Positions 1-9,500 of a stretch of 64,000 bases of DNA are shown one piece after another. The stretch's first letter is position 1. Each line of letters starts with the position of its first letter. The stretch comes from CAYRFQ01 sp964423615 (GTDB taxonomy: Bacteria > Planctomycetota > Planctomycetia > Gemmatales > Gemmataceae), in NCBI GenBank assembly GCA_964423615.1, contig CAYRFQ010000030.1, positions 1 to 64,000 of the forward strand, read 5' to 3'. A model generated the notes under the pieces. That model saw only the letters and a list, made by a program, of their open reading frames with translations. It ran no database searches and had not been told where the DNA came from. The position numbers and the translations under genes were made by a program.

Positions 1-424
1 AGATTGTAGGAGTTAAGGAGCACCAGAAAGCAAGACCTCGCGCTGTAGTACTAGAGGATTGAATCCGACGCGTTCCAGGTTATCAGTCCAGACGCAAGGG
101 GAGGGTAGAACTATCCGAATCTGAACTATACAAATATGACTAGCTGGAGGACCCAGTTTATAAAGACTACTTCACGATATCCACATCATCTCTCTTATAT
201 TCGAGTTCCCGTGTTATCGAGTTTTGTGAATCCTTTGTGAAAGCTCAATTATTCCAGCACGGAGGCTTTGACTCTGGGTAGTCTAAAAATAGGATGTTCG
301 GTGGAGAGGGAGTTAATTCTACTCTCGATTTGAGTTGCCATTTTTGATGGCCTCGCTGCCGATCTCGCAGAATGAATAGTAGAACAATTATTTCTATAAC
401 TGCAAGCAACCAACGAAGAATATC
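1..424. other. Intergenic stretch at window edge
   Basis: I see no credible coding region, RNA gene or clear terminator here. It is upstream of the first EPS-locus gene and may hold its promoter, but I cannot point to a convincing one. A CRISPR-repeat-like string near position 45 occurs only once. Confidence 0.4.
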
Positions 425-2035
425 ATGAAGTTCATGCAGATAGTTCGAACCTCACGGAAATGGTGGTTCGGAAGACGATTTGGATTACTGATCGGTGGCT
501 TGCCTGCTGTCTGTGTAGGGATATTTGTTGTTATCATTTCGATCTTGAGCTATTCTCGTACAAAGCAGGAAGCGAGAGCGGAGTATCGTTCTCTTGCCGA
601 GAAAGCATTTGCAAATAAAGACTATGTTTCCGCCGACCTTTACTACAAAAGACTTGCCAGTTGGACCGGGGGTCAGACAGATGTCTTACTTCGGTTGGCG
701 TTGATAGCAGACAAGTTGAAGGACGTTGAGCGGAGTCAAGAATTATTCCGATTGGTCATCGCGACGGACGGCAAGGAGGCTGCGGATGCACACCTCTGGC
801 TTGGCTCGCAATACATTTCTGACGGCGGTACTAGCATCAAGAACATTCGCCTCGCCAAGTATCATTTGTTGACTGCCTTGCGTGGTCCAGTCAAAGATAG
901 GGCGAAGGCTGAATATTTTCTGGGTCGAATTTTCCTCGCGGAGAAGAACTACGACGACGCCGAATTATATTTCTTGCGTATCGCCAATCGGAATCCACAC
1001 ACTCACTATTACCTCGCGGTCATCTACTATTTGACTGGAAAGAAGGATCGCTTTCGGCGGCACGTAAGGTTGGCCATCAGTCATTTTCAACCTCGAGCTG
1101 AATCGGACACCAACGACCATGAATCTCGGCTTGCTTGGGGTAAGTGTGTGGTCTTGCAAGAGGACTATGCCAAGGCCGAAGCCATCTTCCGCGAAGGGAT
1201 TGCGAACACGACCACGTCGTCCGACCAGCTTGCGTATACTCGCCACTTGGCGTTGCTGTATCTCCGGTGGTCGGACGCCCAAGCCATAGAGGACAAGGGA
1301 GAAGCCTTGGGTCGGGTTCGCCCGAGTGTCTGGTTTGCCCTGATGGGTAATCCTGGACTAGCCCACCAGATCTGTTACATCCCAGCGATCTTTGGTGAAG
1401 TTACCTTGTCTCCGAATCTTGGAGACCGATTGGTGAAACTCGAGCAAGCCATCCGTCTCGACCCGACGAATCCGATCTTGATTAACCGATTCTTGGCCAT
1501 GACGCGAAGCGATGGGGCCCTGGAGACGAAGTTGCTCCAACAGCGTTTTCGTCGTTTGTTGGCTGAAGGAAAACCCTCCGCTGCGGCCCACTTCGCCCTG
1601 GGCGTTTTGGACTGGAAAGCCGGGAGCGAGAAACAGGCCAAGCTCCACTGGGAACAAGCGTATCGATTGCAGCCCAGCAACCCAGTGATCGCCAACAACA
1701 AAGCGTGGATGCTGTCGAAATCCACCTCGGCGGCCGATTGGCAGAAGGGGTTGGCGATTGTGGATTCGGCACTCCGCACGACGGCCAAGAATAGAGATTT
1801 TGTCCTGACTCTACTGGACACTCGCGGGACGCTACACATGAACCTCAAGAAGTGGCGTGAGGCTCTCCGAGATTTCGAGAGCGTATTGCGATACAGGCCG
1901 ACTCCCGAAGTTCACAAAAATCTTGGGATCATTTATCGCGAACTCGGCGATGAAACGTTGGCCGGAGAACACACAAGGTTGGCGAAAGCGAAAGCTGACG
2001 AAGAAAGTCAGAAGCAAAAAGAAGGCAAGCAATAA
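425..2035 (+). CDS. Membrane-anchored TPR protein of the EPS/exosortase locus
   Basis: This 536-residue protein has a basic N-terminus, one hydrophobic segment at about residues 22-43, and then a long helical region of TPR-type repeats (for example around residues 50-110, 165-200, 385-425 and 465-520). The topology suggests a single-pass inner-membrane protein with a periplasmic TPR scaffold. TPR proteins commonly accompany exosortase and EPS genes, where they are thought to support assembly of the secretion complex. That role here is inferred from the next gene being an exosortase. The C-terminus is Lys/Glu-rich. The start is the ATG at 425 with a weak GAAGAA upstream; an in-frame ATG three codons later is equally possible. 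No enzymatic motif is visible. Confidence 0.85.
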   Translation: MKFMQIVRTSRKWWFGRRFGLLIGGLPAVCVGIFVVIISILSYSRTKQEARAEYRSLAEKAFANKDYVSADLYYKRLASWTGGQTDVLLRLALIADKLKDVERSQELFRLVIATDGKEAADAHLWLGSQYISDGGTSIKNIRLAKYHLLTALRGPVKDRAKAEYFLGRIFLAEKNYDDAELYFLRIANRNPHTHYYLAVIYYLTGKKDRFRRHVRLAISHFQPRAESDTNDHESRLAWGKCVVLQEDYAKAEAIFREGIANTTTSSDQLAYTRHLALLYLRWSDAQAIEDKGEALGRVRPSVWFALMGNPGLAHQICYIPAIFGEVTLSPNLGDRLVKLEQAIRLDPTNPILINRFLAMTRSDGALETKLLQQRFRRLLAEGKPSAAAHFALGVLDWKAGSEKQAKLHWEQAYRLQPSNPVIANNKAWMLSKSTSAADWQKGLAIVDSALRTTAKNRDFVLTLLDTRGTLHMNLKKWREALRDFESVLRYRPTPEVHKNLGIIYRELGDETLAGEHTRLAKAKADEESQKQKEGKQ

Positions 2036-2236
2036 CTTTGCCAGGAATGGAAGGGGAGACAAACCTCCAACTCCCGTGGAAAGATTTACCCCTACGAAGA
2101 CGATTCTTGTCAGAGTTGTGAAGAAGAGTTCGGTGAGATTTTTCGGTTCGGTTAAGACCGACGGTGTTCCTTGCGAAATCGAATAGTTCGATCCTGTTGA
2201 CTGACCTCCCAAATCCCTGGAACGAATAGACATCAC

Positions 2237-3961
2237 ATGGAAGCAACGACGCCCACGACACAACAGACGGCTAGCCATCCCCTGGGCAGTACTCTACCGA
2301 CGCAGGATTCGGGTGTTCCGAAGATTGCGTTGGGATGGCTCTTGATCGGCGCGGTGATTTTATTGGCGCTGAGCCCGTTGGTTTACCAACACTGCATCCA
2401 GATGATGATCCGCCCGCATTATCAGTTTTTTCCGTTGGCGATCGTTGGAGCGTTGGTCCTTGTGTTCGTTCGATTTCGGCAATCGAATTCCATCCCTGTT
2501 CCGGGTTCTTCCACTCTCACGGTCGTCGGATTTGGGTTGTCGTATACGATGCTGCTGGCTGCCGAAGTGCTTTATTCCTCTTGGCTTGGTTCGGTGGCAG
2601 CGATCTTTACTCTCGCTTCGATGGTCTACGCCGTTGGCGGGGCTCGATGGCTGCGGAACGCTTTCCCGTCCTTGGTCCTTTTGGCTCTCATCATTCCACC
2701 CCCGTTTGCGTTGGACCGCCACATCATTTTGTCGTTGAAAATCGTTACGACAAAATGGAGTAGTCACCTTCTGGATTACCTTGGCGTCTATCACAATATG
2801 GCAGGGAACGTGGTTGAAATTCCAGGTTCTCGTTTGCTGGTTGAAGACGCTTGTAGTGGGATCAATTCTTTCTTCTCCCTTGGTGCGTGCACGGTGTTCC
2901 TGGTGTTCTTTTACCGGCGCCACTGGCTTCACGCTATTTTACTTCTTCCGCTGGCGTTAGGTTGGGTGTTGGCCGCCAACGTGCTGCGGGTGGTGACCAT
3001 CACGGTTTGCAAAGTGAGGTGGGGGATCGATTTATCCGAGGGCTGGCGACACGAAGCCCTTGGGATCGTGGTGTTTTTGATAGCGGTCGCAATGGTCTGG
3101 AGTACCGATCGGTGTTTGCTATTCCTTTCTGCTCCGAGCGAGCCGAAAGAACCAAAGGCAACCGAGCCTCCACAATCGGAGGACGCCGATGATCAGGTTG
3201 GCAACGGTTCCATGTCGCTCCTCCCCAGCTGGCTCGAAGCGTCTCCGAAGCCGAAGCACTGGTTGTTGGCGGGGGCGTATGTCCTTGCGTTTTCTCTGCA
3301 CTTATCCACATATGGATTCCTTCAAGTGGGTGAGACTTGGGCAGATACAGCGGAGTCACTGCCTCCGGTAGCCGGCCTCGCCGAGAAAGACCTGCCTGCG
3401 GTCATTCGAGGGTGGAACCGGACAGAATTTGAAACAACGAGCCGCAATCCGGGGAGTGCTTTTGGAGAATTGTCCAAGACCTGGACTTACGAAAAGGGTG
3501 GTCTCAAGGCGATCGTATCGCTCGACTTTCCTTTCCCGGCCTGGCACGACTTGCCGGGTTGCTACACCGCTCAAGGTTGGCTGTTGACGAACGAAAGTTT
3601 GTCCACGGCTAAAAAGGAACAGTCAGGCTCGAAAAGCAAAATTGGTTATGTGGCGGTGGAGATGGCGGATGCTGCAGCGAAGAAGGGATATTTGGTGTTC
3701 GGAGAGTTTAACATTCGCGGAAAAGAACTTGCCCCTCGAAAGGGAGGAGCGTCTTTGTCGGCTCGCCGCCACGCCTCGGTCCTGGAGAAGTGGACTTCCT
3801 TTGGTCCAGAACGTCCCCAAGCTGACCCGTCGCCGCCAGTGTATCAATTTCAAGTATTCGTCGAAACATACCGACCATTGAATTCCGATGCCAAACAGGA
3901 CATCGAAGGACTTTACGCGGAAGCACTGGAGCACTTGTTGCGGGCGGGACGTTGGGATTGA
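2237..3961 (+). CDS. Exosortase fused to a C-terminal EpsI-like domain
   Basis: Residues about 28-295 form a polytopic membrane domain with the exosortase active-site pattern: Cys206 in EDACSGI, Arg251 in NVLRV and His272 in GWRHEALG. These match the conserved Cys/Arg/His triad of the exosortase/archaeosortase family, transpeptidases that process C-terminal sorting signals. A charged linker at about 298-335 leads to another membrane segment at about 341-360. A soluble domain follows with WHDLPGCY near residue 440, typical of EpsI/DUF3485 proteins. Fused exosortase-EpsI proteins occur in Planctomycetes, where I recall the name exosortase U. The gene sits between the TPR gene and a NusG-like gene. 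No protein with a recognisable C-terminal sorting signal is encoded in the window, so its substrate is elsewhere or of an unknown type. Confidence 0.92.
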   Translation: MEATTPTTQQTASHPLGSTLPTQDSGVPKIALGWLLIGAVILLALSPLVYQHCIQMMIRPHYQFFPLAIVGALVLVFVRFRQSNSIPVPGSSTLTVVGFGLSYTMLLAAEVLYSSWLGSVAAIFTLASMVYAVGGARWLRNAFPSLVLLALIIPPPFALDRHIILSLKIVTTKWSSHLLDYLGVYHNMAGNVVEIPGSRLLVEDACSGINSFFSLGACTVFLVFFYRRHWLHAILLLPLALGWVLAANVLRVVTITVCKVRWGIDLSEGWRHEALGIVVFLIAVAMVWSTDRCLLFLSAPSEPKEPKATEPPQSEDADDQVGNGSMSLLPSWLEASPKPKHWLLAGAYVLAFSLHLSTYGFLQVGETWADTAESLPPVAGLAEKDLPAVIRGWNRTEFETTSRNPGSAFGELSKTWTYEKGGLKAIVSLDFPFPAWHDLPGCYTAQGWLLTNESLSTAKKEQSGSKSKIGYVAVEMADAAAKKGYLVFGEFNIRGKELAPRKGGASLSARRHASVLEKWTSFGPERPQADPSPPVYQFQVFVETYRPLNSDAKQDIEGLYAEALEHLLRAGRWD

Positions 3962-4027
3962 CGAAGTGACTGTGACGTCAAGGAATTATTCGTATTACTC
4001 ACCTTTTGCTCCCTTGAACGCACTGCC

Positions 4028-4588
4028 ATGCCCATACTAGATGCGGAACCAATGGTTTACCCTGAGTCCTTGTTCGACGAGAGCGTCGATTTTCCAGGCC
4101 GGGAATGGCTGGTATTCCATGTGCGTCCTCGCCAGGAGAAAAGTTTGAGTCGGGAACTCCACCGTTGGGAGATTCCGTACTACTTGCCGCAAATCCGGCG
4201 AAGTAAACTCACGCGAGGAAGACAATCGCACTCATACATACCGCTGTTTCCTGGGTATGTGTTTCTGCTGGGCACTCCGGACGAGCGTATTCAAGCTTTG
4301 ACCACCAAAAGGGTGGTTCAGCACCTGAGTGTGCCCGACCAAGAAGCTTTCCGAGCCGACCTCGAGCAAACGGCGAAGCTTATTGCAACGGGTCTTCCGA
4401 TTGTCCAAGAATCGAAATGCGTACCTGGCACCCGTGTTCGTGTATGCGAAGGGCCTTTACGCGGTTTCATTGGTGTTGTCGAGCGTCAGGGTTCAGGCCA
4501 ACGTCTGGTTGTTTGGATTGATTTTATCCAACAAGGTGCCTCTGTGACGCTCCCCCAAGACTGCGTTGTTGCTTTTCACGATTTTTAA
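4028..4588 (+). CDS. NusG/RfaH-like specialised transcription antiterminator
   Basis: This 186-residue protein has an NGN domain from about residue 26 (WLVFHVRPRQEKS, then LFPGYVFL near residue 73) and a KOW motif at about 131-160 (PGTRVRVCEGPLRGF). It is a NusG paralogue of the RfaH/UpxY/LoaP kind. Such proteins bind RNA polymerase and reduce pausing and termination across long operons, often polysaccharide loci. The about 25-residue N-terminal extension before the NGN domain and the position at the head of a very long EPS locus both favour a dedicated antiterminator over housekeeping NusG. It lies 66 bp after the exosortase gene. The 809-bp gap that follows contains a duplicated, palindrome-flanked element that could be its recruitment or leader site. 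The family call is firm; the target is inferred. Confidence 0.9.
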   Translation: MPILDAEPMVYPESLFDESVDFPGREWLVFHVRPRQEKSLSRELHRWEIPYYLPQIRRSKLTRGRQSHSYIPLFPGYVFLLGTPDERIQALTTKRVVQHLSVPDQEAFRADLEQTAKLIATGLPIVQESKCVPGTRVRVCEGPLRGFIGVVERQGSGQRLVVWIDFIQQGASVTLPQDCVVAFHDF

Positions 4589-5397
4589 CGTTATAATTTT
4601 CCCAAATTCAATACTCGAGTTGTTGACTTATGCTAAAAGAACGTTGGCCACGAATAGAACTAAAGTCCTTGGGGTTTAGGGACTTGTAGAGCCATCTGTG
4701 CTGATATTCCTTCAGTAGCCGTCAAGAAGGCTTGATTGGTGCCCTGAAATTATACTCTCCGGATTCCCGCTCCATATTCTGGGGCGTTTAAGGGATGCTG
4801 AAAAATCTATCCATTGGATGGCTTACTAAAAGTCCAACCGTCGCAGATTTAAGCTTGGAACAAACTATAGTTGGAAAGCGTCCAAAGTCTGTTTTGAAAG
4901 TTCGCAGGCTGATAACCAAGCTACGAACTCGACGAATTGGTCCGAACTCTCCGAGCGAATTGGACGACTCAAAATGGAACTCGATCGGGTGAAAAAAGCT
5001 TTCTATCTCACCTGACACCCGATGTCGAGCCATCGACCCGAACTATCTGAATCGGGACCGAACAACTTTAGTAGTTCTGAATCGCCAAGATCAGGATGCT
5101 TGGCGTGATGCGCGAATTGTTACAAGGAGGTTTTAGGACTGTGAAATTTTGTTGCGGGTTGGTTGTAACCCACGGGGACGAAGTCTGCGCTGAGCGGATT
5201 CACTCTAGCTTGTTGCATGCAACCCACGGGGACGAAGTCTAGACTTCATCGCCCTATTGCATTCCTTACTTTGCCTTCTCTCGCCCAACTTCTCCTGGCC
5301 TGTAATGCAGGCTGGTGTGACCTCTCAGGTGAGTCGGTCAGAAGGTTGATCATTGTACTGCCTAGTAGGATGAACCAAACGGAAAGGGTCCTCGACA
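4589..5397. other. Leader/intergenic region upstream of the EPS core operon
   Basis: This 809-bp stretch has no convincing gene. Small open frames near 4795-4992 and 5217-5495 lack ribosome binding sites and protein-like composition. Its notable content is the repeat and palindrome cluster at 5154-5250, annotated separately. The ribosome binding site of the next gene, GGAAAGGG at 5381-5388, is close to its end. Confidence 0.6.
5154..5250. promoter_or_regulatory. Duplicated 20-bp element with flanking palindromes
   Basis: The 20-mer AACCCACGGGGACGAAGTCT occurs exactly at 5167-5186 and again at 5221-5240, 54 bp apart. The second copy is flanked by two perfect palindromes: GTTGCATGCAAC at 5212-5223 and GAAGTCTAGACTTC at 5234-5247, the latter extending to a 20-bp near-palindrome with one mismatch. 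The first copy follows a small hairpin (GGGTT at 5156-5160 pairing with AACCC at 5167-5171). It lies after the antiterminator gene and before the first EPS core gene. A regulatory element (RNA leader, protein operator or antiterminator recruitment site) is likely, but which one cannot be told from sequence. Confidence 0.5.
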
Positions 5398-6942
5398 ATG
5401 GTTCTCTTCTGCGTCTTTACCGCAAGTTTTGCACTTTCACTGGTCTTGGTGCCAGTCATTCGGGGCATTGCCCTGCGTATTGGTCTTGTCGATAAACCGG
5501 ACAACCGACGAAAAACTCACGCCAAGGTTACGCCGGTGGCTGGGGGGATCGCGGTCTTTTTGTCGCTCTTGGCTGTAGTCGGGGGGATGCTCTGCTTCCG
5601 CCCTGATGACCTGGCGGCTTGTTACTTTCAAATCGTGGGCCTTTTGGCTGGTGGTTTGCTGATCTGTCTCGTCGGTGTGGCAGATGACTTCGGACGATTG
5701 CGAGGTCGGCACAAGCTCCTGGGACAGGTTGCGGCCGTTTGTGTCGTCATCGGTTCTGGGGTCGTTGTGGAACACGTTCACCTTTTGTGGTGGAAGATCG
5801 ATCTCGGTTTGCTGTCGATTCCCTTCACGATTTGTTTCCTCCTCGGGGCGATCAACTCGTTGAATTTGCTCGATGGTATGGACGGTTTACTGGGCAGTGT
5901 GGCTGTCATCGTTTGTGCCACGATTGCTTGCTTGGCCGTGCTAACGGGAAGACCAAGCGATGCCATCGTAGCGTTGGCGTTGGCTGGTGCCGTTCTAGGT
6001 TTTCTTCGTTACAACTATCCCCCGGCGTCGATCTTCCTGGGCGATTGCGGGAGTATGTTGATCGGACTGGTGGTCGGTACGTTGGCGATCGTAACTTCAG
6101 TCAAGGCTTCGACGACGATTGTGTTGTCAACTCCAGTGGCCTTGTTGACGTTGCCGTTCATGGATACGACTGCTGCCATTTTGCGGCGAAAATTGACCGG
6201 GCGAAGTATCTATTCGACGGATCGTGGTCACCTGCATCACTGTCTTTTGCGTCGTGGGTATTCGATACCGAGGGTGTTGGCCATCGTATCGGCTTGCTGT
6301 TTCGTGACTGGGATTAGCGTGCTCTTGAGTCAGACATTCCAGAACGAACTGATCGCCCTGACGACTTCGATCGCTGTAGTGGTGGTGCTCGTCGTGACGG
6401 GTTTGTTCGGCTCGGCCGAGGCGATTCTCGTGAAGGAGCGGTTGGTGGCCCTGGGGAGTTCTTTGCTGACGCCGCGAACGGAGGGAAGGGCCAAGCAGCT
6501 GGAAGTTCGTCTTCAGGGTTCGGTGGATTGGAACACGCTTTGGAACGCCATTACGGACAAGGCCGAAGCGCTGCAACTCCGACAAGTTCGCCTCGACGTT
6601 AACGCCCCTTCGCTCCACGAAAATTATCACGCTCGGTGGGAGATTTCCACTCGTGAAACGGAACACGACACGCAGTGGCGTGTTGAAATTCCGATTTCCA
6701 TTCGGACAATAGACGTGGGACGGATTTTGATCGTTGGAAGCTCCGACTCGGAGGCCATTTGGGTGGCTATTGAGTCGATCACGGCTTTGATCGAGGAGTA
6801 CTCCCACCTCGTCGTTTCTGGAAAACCTCACGAGCCGGTAGCTTTGGAAACGGTCAACGAGAACAAGGCAGAACGAGCGAGCGAATGGGAAGAGACGCAG
6901 GAAGCTCCGGCACCGCTTGTCTCTTCGGAAGTTGGTGGATAG
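5398..6942 (+). CDS. WecA/MraY-type undecaprenyl-phosphate sugar-1-phosphate transferase
   Basis: This integral membrane enzyme (glycosyltransferase-4/PNPT superfamily) would start EPS repeat-unit synthesis by moving a sugar-1-phosphate from a UDP-sugar, probably GlcNAc or similar, to undecaprenyl phosphate. Diagnostic motifs are all present: KTHAKVTPVAGG at about 39-50, Asp96-Asp97 in GVADDFG, NLLDGMDG at 156-163, FLGDCGSM at 213-220 and the HLHH motif at 278-281. About eleven hydrophobic segments occupy the first 350 residues. The remaining about 160 residues form a soluble C-terminal extension not found in the core family. The ATG at 5398 follows GGAAAGGG with 9-nt spacing. It is the first gene of the EPS core block. 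Confidence 0.93.
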   Translation: MVLFCVFTASFALSLVLVPVIRGIALRIGLVDKPDNRRKTHAKVTPVAGGIAVFLSLLAVVGGMLCFRPDDLAACYFQIVGLLAGGLLICLVGVADDFGRLRGRHKLLGQVAAVCVVIGSGVVVEHVHLLWWKIDLGLLSIPFTICFLLGAINSLNLLDGMDGLLGSVAVIVCATIACLAVLTGRPSDAIVALALAGAVLGFLRYNYPPASIFLGDCGSMLIGLVVGTLAIVTSVKASTTIVLSTPVALLTLPFMDTTAAILRRKLTGRSIYSTDRGHLHHCLLRRGYSIPRVLAIVSACCFVTGISVLLSQTFQNELIALTTSIAVVVVLVVTGLFGSAEAILVKERLVALGSSLLTPRTEGRAKQLEVRLQGSVDWNTLWNAITDKAEALQLRQVRLDVNAPSLHENYHARWEISTRETEHDTQWRVEIPISIRTIDVGRILIVGSSDSEAIWVAIESITALIEEYSHLVVSGKPHEPVALETVNENKAERASEWEETQEAPAPLVSSEVGG

Positions 6943-7067
6943 GCCACACTCCGGGGCGGACGAGGAATTTGTCGAGAGAGCGGAAACGGCAGAGAGAGAG
7001 GAAGCTTGTTGATGTTGACCAGTAGCCCGTATACTCCCTTCTGGTTGGAATCTTTGAGGTGCCCAAG

Positions 7068-9461
7068 ATGAGTTGGACTCACAACGCAGAATCGAACGAA
7101 CGCGGAGGAGCCGAAGACAGCGCAGGTCCGGCCAAAATACTCCAAGTTTTGTGGCGACACAAGTATTTGGTTATCCTCGGTAGTCTTGTGGGACTTGTGC
7201 TCGGTGGTGTTTATTACGTCCGGACTCCCCCGGTCTATCAGACATCGACGCAAGTTATGGTGATCCGTAAGAGCTCGTCGAGCCTCATGAGTCGGTCGAA
7301 TGCGCAGATGGTGGTGATTCAAGATTACCTTCCGAGTCATATCACGGCTTTGAAAAGTCCTTTGATTGTGAAAGAAGCTGTCAAGCGTCACGATTTGAGG
7401 GAGCTCTCGTCGTTCTCTGGGGTCAATGACCCAACAGGCGCGGTTCTCCGTTCGCTTTCTGTTGAACGAGATGAGAGTAGTGGGGATCCCAAGAGCAGCA
7501 ACGTCATCAATTTGACCTTTCGCGGCCCGGTCGCCGAAGACTGTCCTTATGTGCTCAACGCCATCGTCGAAAGTTACGAGAACTTCCTGGACCAGACGTT
7601 TCGTGACGTGAGTAGTCAAGTCCAGAAGATAGTCGAAAAATACCAGGCGAAATACGAGACCGAGTTCGACAAAGCCAAGAAGGCTTACAACGATTTGCGA
7701 GAAAAGAACCTGGAATACATCGTGGAGATGCCAACGAACAGCAGTGGTTCGTTCTTCCAACTCGAACAAATGAACAATGACCTCCAAAAACTCAAGACGA
7801 GTACGTTCGAGTTGACAAAACTGGAGATCACATATGAGAGAATTCTTCAGGCTGAGAAAGATGGCAAAACGGTGTCCGAACAACTCGCCCTGGTGCCTTA
7901 CCAGTTCAAGGAGAAAGAAGACTTTAGTTCGCTTGACCTCAAGAGGCGAAAAACACTCATTCCCCTCGAAGCCAACCTGAAGTTGGCCAAAGACTTGTGG
8001 GGGGAAAAGCACGAAAAAGTGGTGAAAGCCCGGACGGCTTTGGAGGTTGCAAAGGCTTCGTTCCAGGCCGAACTTGACATTGCTCTTGGCAAAGATGGTG
8101 TGTCGCTTGACGAGGGACATCAGGCCCAACTTCGCCTCAAGGTCAAACAGTCGCTGGAAGCCATCAAGAGCCAAATCAACACAGTCGAAACGTTGGTCAA
8201 AGCTTACACCAAAAGTCTCGACAAGAACCGCGGAAAGGTGCAACGACTGACCCGTCTTTGGTGGGAGACCGAACGACTTCGTGAAGACATGAAATACAAG
8301 GAGGCGATGCGTAAACTGTACGCCGAAAAAATCAAGGACTTTGATTTCGGCGGCTCGGGTCAAGACGGGTTCGAGGCTCGAACGCTTGCGGAACCTTCCA
8401 TAGGTGGAAAGGTTGCTCCCCGGTTGATGCAAACGCTTCTGGCTGGATTGGCGTTGGGGCTGGTGAGTGGGGTTGGGTTGGGATATCTGGCCGAGTTGAC
8501 GGACAAAGGGTTCCGAACGCCGGAGGAAATTCGGCGGCAACTGGGATTACCGGTCATTGGTCACGTTCCCGTCTTGAAGGCCGATCCGGAAGCTCAAGCC
8601 AAGGCCAATGCTGGAGAAAAAGTAATCGATCCGTATCTGGTGTGTTATTATAACCCGAAGTCGGTGGAAGCCGAAGCGTACCGAGCAGTACGGACTTCGT
8701 TGTACTTCAGCACCCAGGGGAGCGGGCACAACTTGATCCAGATCACGAGCCCGAACATGGGTGACGGAAAGAGTACTTTGTCGACGAACTTGTCTGTTTC
8801 GATCGCACAATCGGGCAAGAAGATCGTTTTGATCGACGCGGACCTGAGGCGGCCTCGGCTCCACAAGATTTTTGGGGTGCAGAACAAGATTGGCCTGTCG
8901 TCGCTCATTCACGGCGAGGCGACGTTTGCCGAGGCCGTTCAAGAATCGGCCATCCCCAACTTGTCGCTCCTGACGTGTGGACCGATGCCACCGAATCCTT
9001 CTGAGTTGTTGACGTCGCCGAATTTTCCGAAAGTCTTGAACGACCTTCGCGATCATTATGAGTTTGTGATCGTCGACACGCCGCCTTTGTTGGTCGTGAC
9101 GGATCCTTCCGTTGTGGCTCCTCGTGTGGACGGGGTCATCATGACGTTGCGTTTGTCGAAGAAAGCAGGTCCTCTGGCTTCACGAGCGACGGAAATTTTG
9201 GCTGGCCTTGGTGCCAACGTAGTTGGTGTTGTGGTCAATGGCTTGAGTCGTCATGGGACATCGGGTCAGTACGGAGGTGGGTACTATTCGAACTACGGAT
9301 ACGAATATGAGCCAGACGAAACAGAGGAGAGCTATTACGAGACCGAAGAAGGCAAAGGCCCTGATTCCGCCGCTCCATCGGTTTCCGAACCGCAGGCTAC
9401 GCGGATGTCGGAAAAAGCCATCGGTGGCGGTCCGGTTCCGCCAAAGGATTCGGGGGAATAA
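7068..9461 (+). CDS. Wzc-type polysaccharide co-polymerase and tyrosine autokinase
   Basis: This is a bacterial tyrosine kinase of the Wzc/CapAB type controlling EPS chain length and export. An N-terminal Wzz-like part has a membrane segment at about 33-51, a periplasmic coiled-coil region to about residue 420, and a second membrane segment at about 455-475. The cytoplasmic kinase domain has Walker A (GDGKST, about 566-571), Walker A' (VLIDADLRRP) and Walker B (FVIVDTPP). The tail holds a cluster of about eight tyrosines (QYGGGYY, YGYEYE, SYYE), the usual autophosphorylation cluster. I chose the ATG at 7068 because GAGGTG at 7056-7061 makes a good ribosome binding site; a GTG at 7059 would add three residues. 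The matching phosphatase gene follows. Confidence 0.95.
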   Translation: MSWTHNAESNERGGAEDSAGPAKILQVLWRHKYLVILGSLVGLVLGGVYYVRTPPVYQTSTQVMVIRKSSSSLMSRSNAQMVVIQDYLPSHITALKSPLIVKEAVKRHDLRELSSFSGVNDPTGAVLRSLSVERDESSGDPKSSNVINLTFRGPVAEDCPYVLNAIVESYENFLDQTFRDVSSQVQKIVEKYQAKYETEFDKAKKAYNDLREKNLEYIVEMPTNSSGSFFQLEQMNNDLQKLKTSTFELTKLEITYERILQAEKDGKTVSEQLALVPYQFKEKEDFSSLDLKRRKTLIPLEANLKLAKDLWGEKHEKVVKARTALEVAKASFQAELDIALGKDGVSLDEGHQAQLRLKVKQSLEAIKSQINTVETLVKAYTKSLDKNRGKVQRLTRLWWETERLREDMKYKEAMRKLYAEKIKDFDFGGSGQDGFEARTLAEPSIGGKVAPRLMQTLLAGLALGLVSGVGLGYLAELTDKGFRTPEEIRRQLGLPVIGHVPVLKADPEAQAKANAGEKVIDPYLVCYYNPKSVEAEAYRAVRTSLYFSTQGSGHNLIQITSPNMGDGKSTLSTNLSVSIAQSGKKIVLIDADLRRPRLHKIFGVQNKIGLSSLIHGEATFAEAVQESAIPNLSLLTCGPMPPNPSELLTSPNFPKVLNDLRDHYEFVIVDTPPLLVVTDPSVVAPRVDGVIMTLRLSKKAGPLASRATEILAGLGANVVGVVVNGLSRHGTSGQYGGGYYSNYGYEYEPDETEESYYETEEGKGPDSAAPSVSEPQATRMSEKAIGGGPVPPKDSGE

Positions 9462-9500
9462 GACCTGGGCCGTGTGTCGACGAAGTAGTGGGATGATGCC

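Noticed and set aside
42..66. A string ending AGAGGATTGAATC that resembles a CRISPR repeat end
   Set aside because: A single copy with no periodic repetition in the visible sequence. It could be the last repeat of an array outside the window, but nothing here supports that.
5167..5240. CRISPR array (two 20-bp repeats, 34-bp spacer)
   Set aside because: Only two copies exist, there are no cas genes, the repeat is short, and the sequence between and around the copies contains palindromes more typical of a regulatory site.
6828..8540. A 570-codon open frame on the minus strand
   Set aside because: It lies antisense to the confidently identified tyrosine autokinase gene and the end of the WecA-like gene. 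Its translation has no domain and it reflects codon bias of the real genes.
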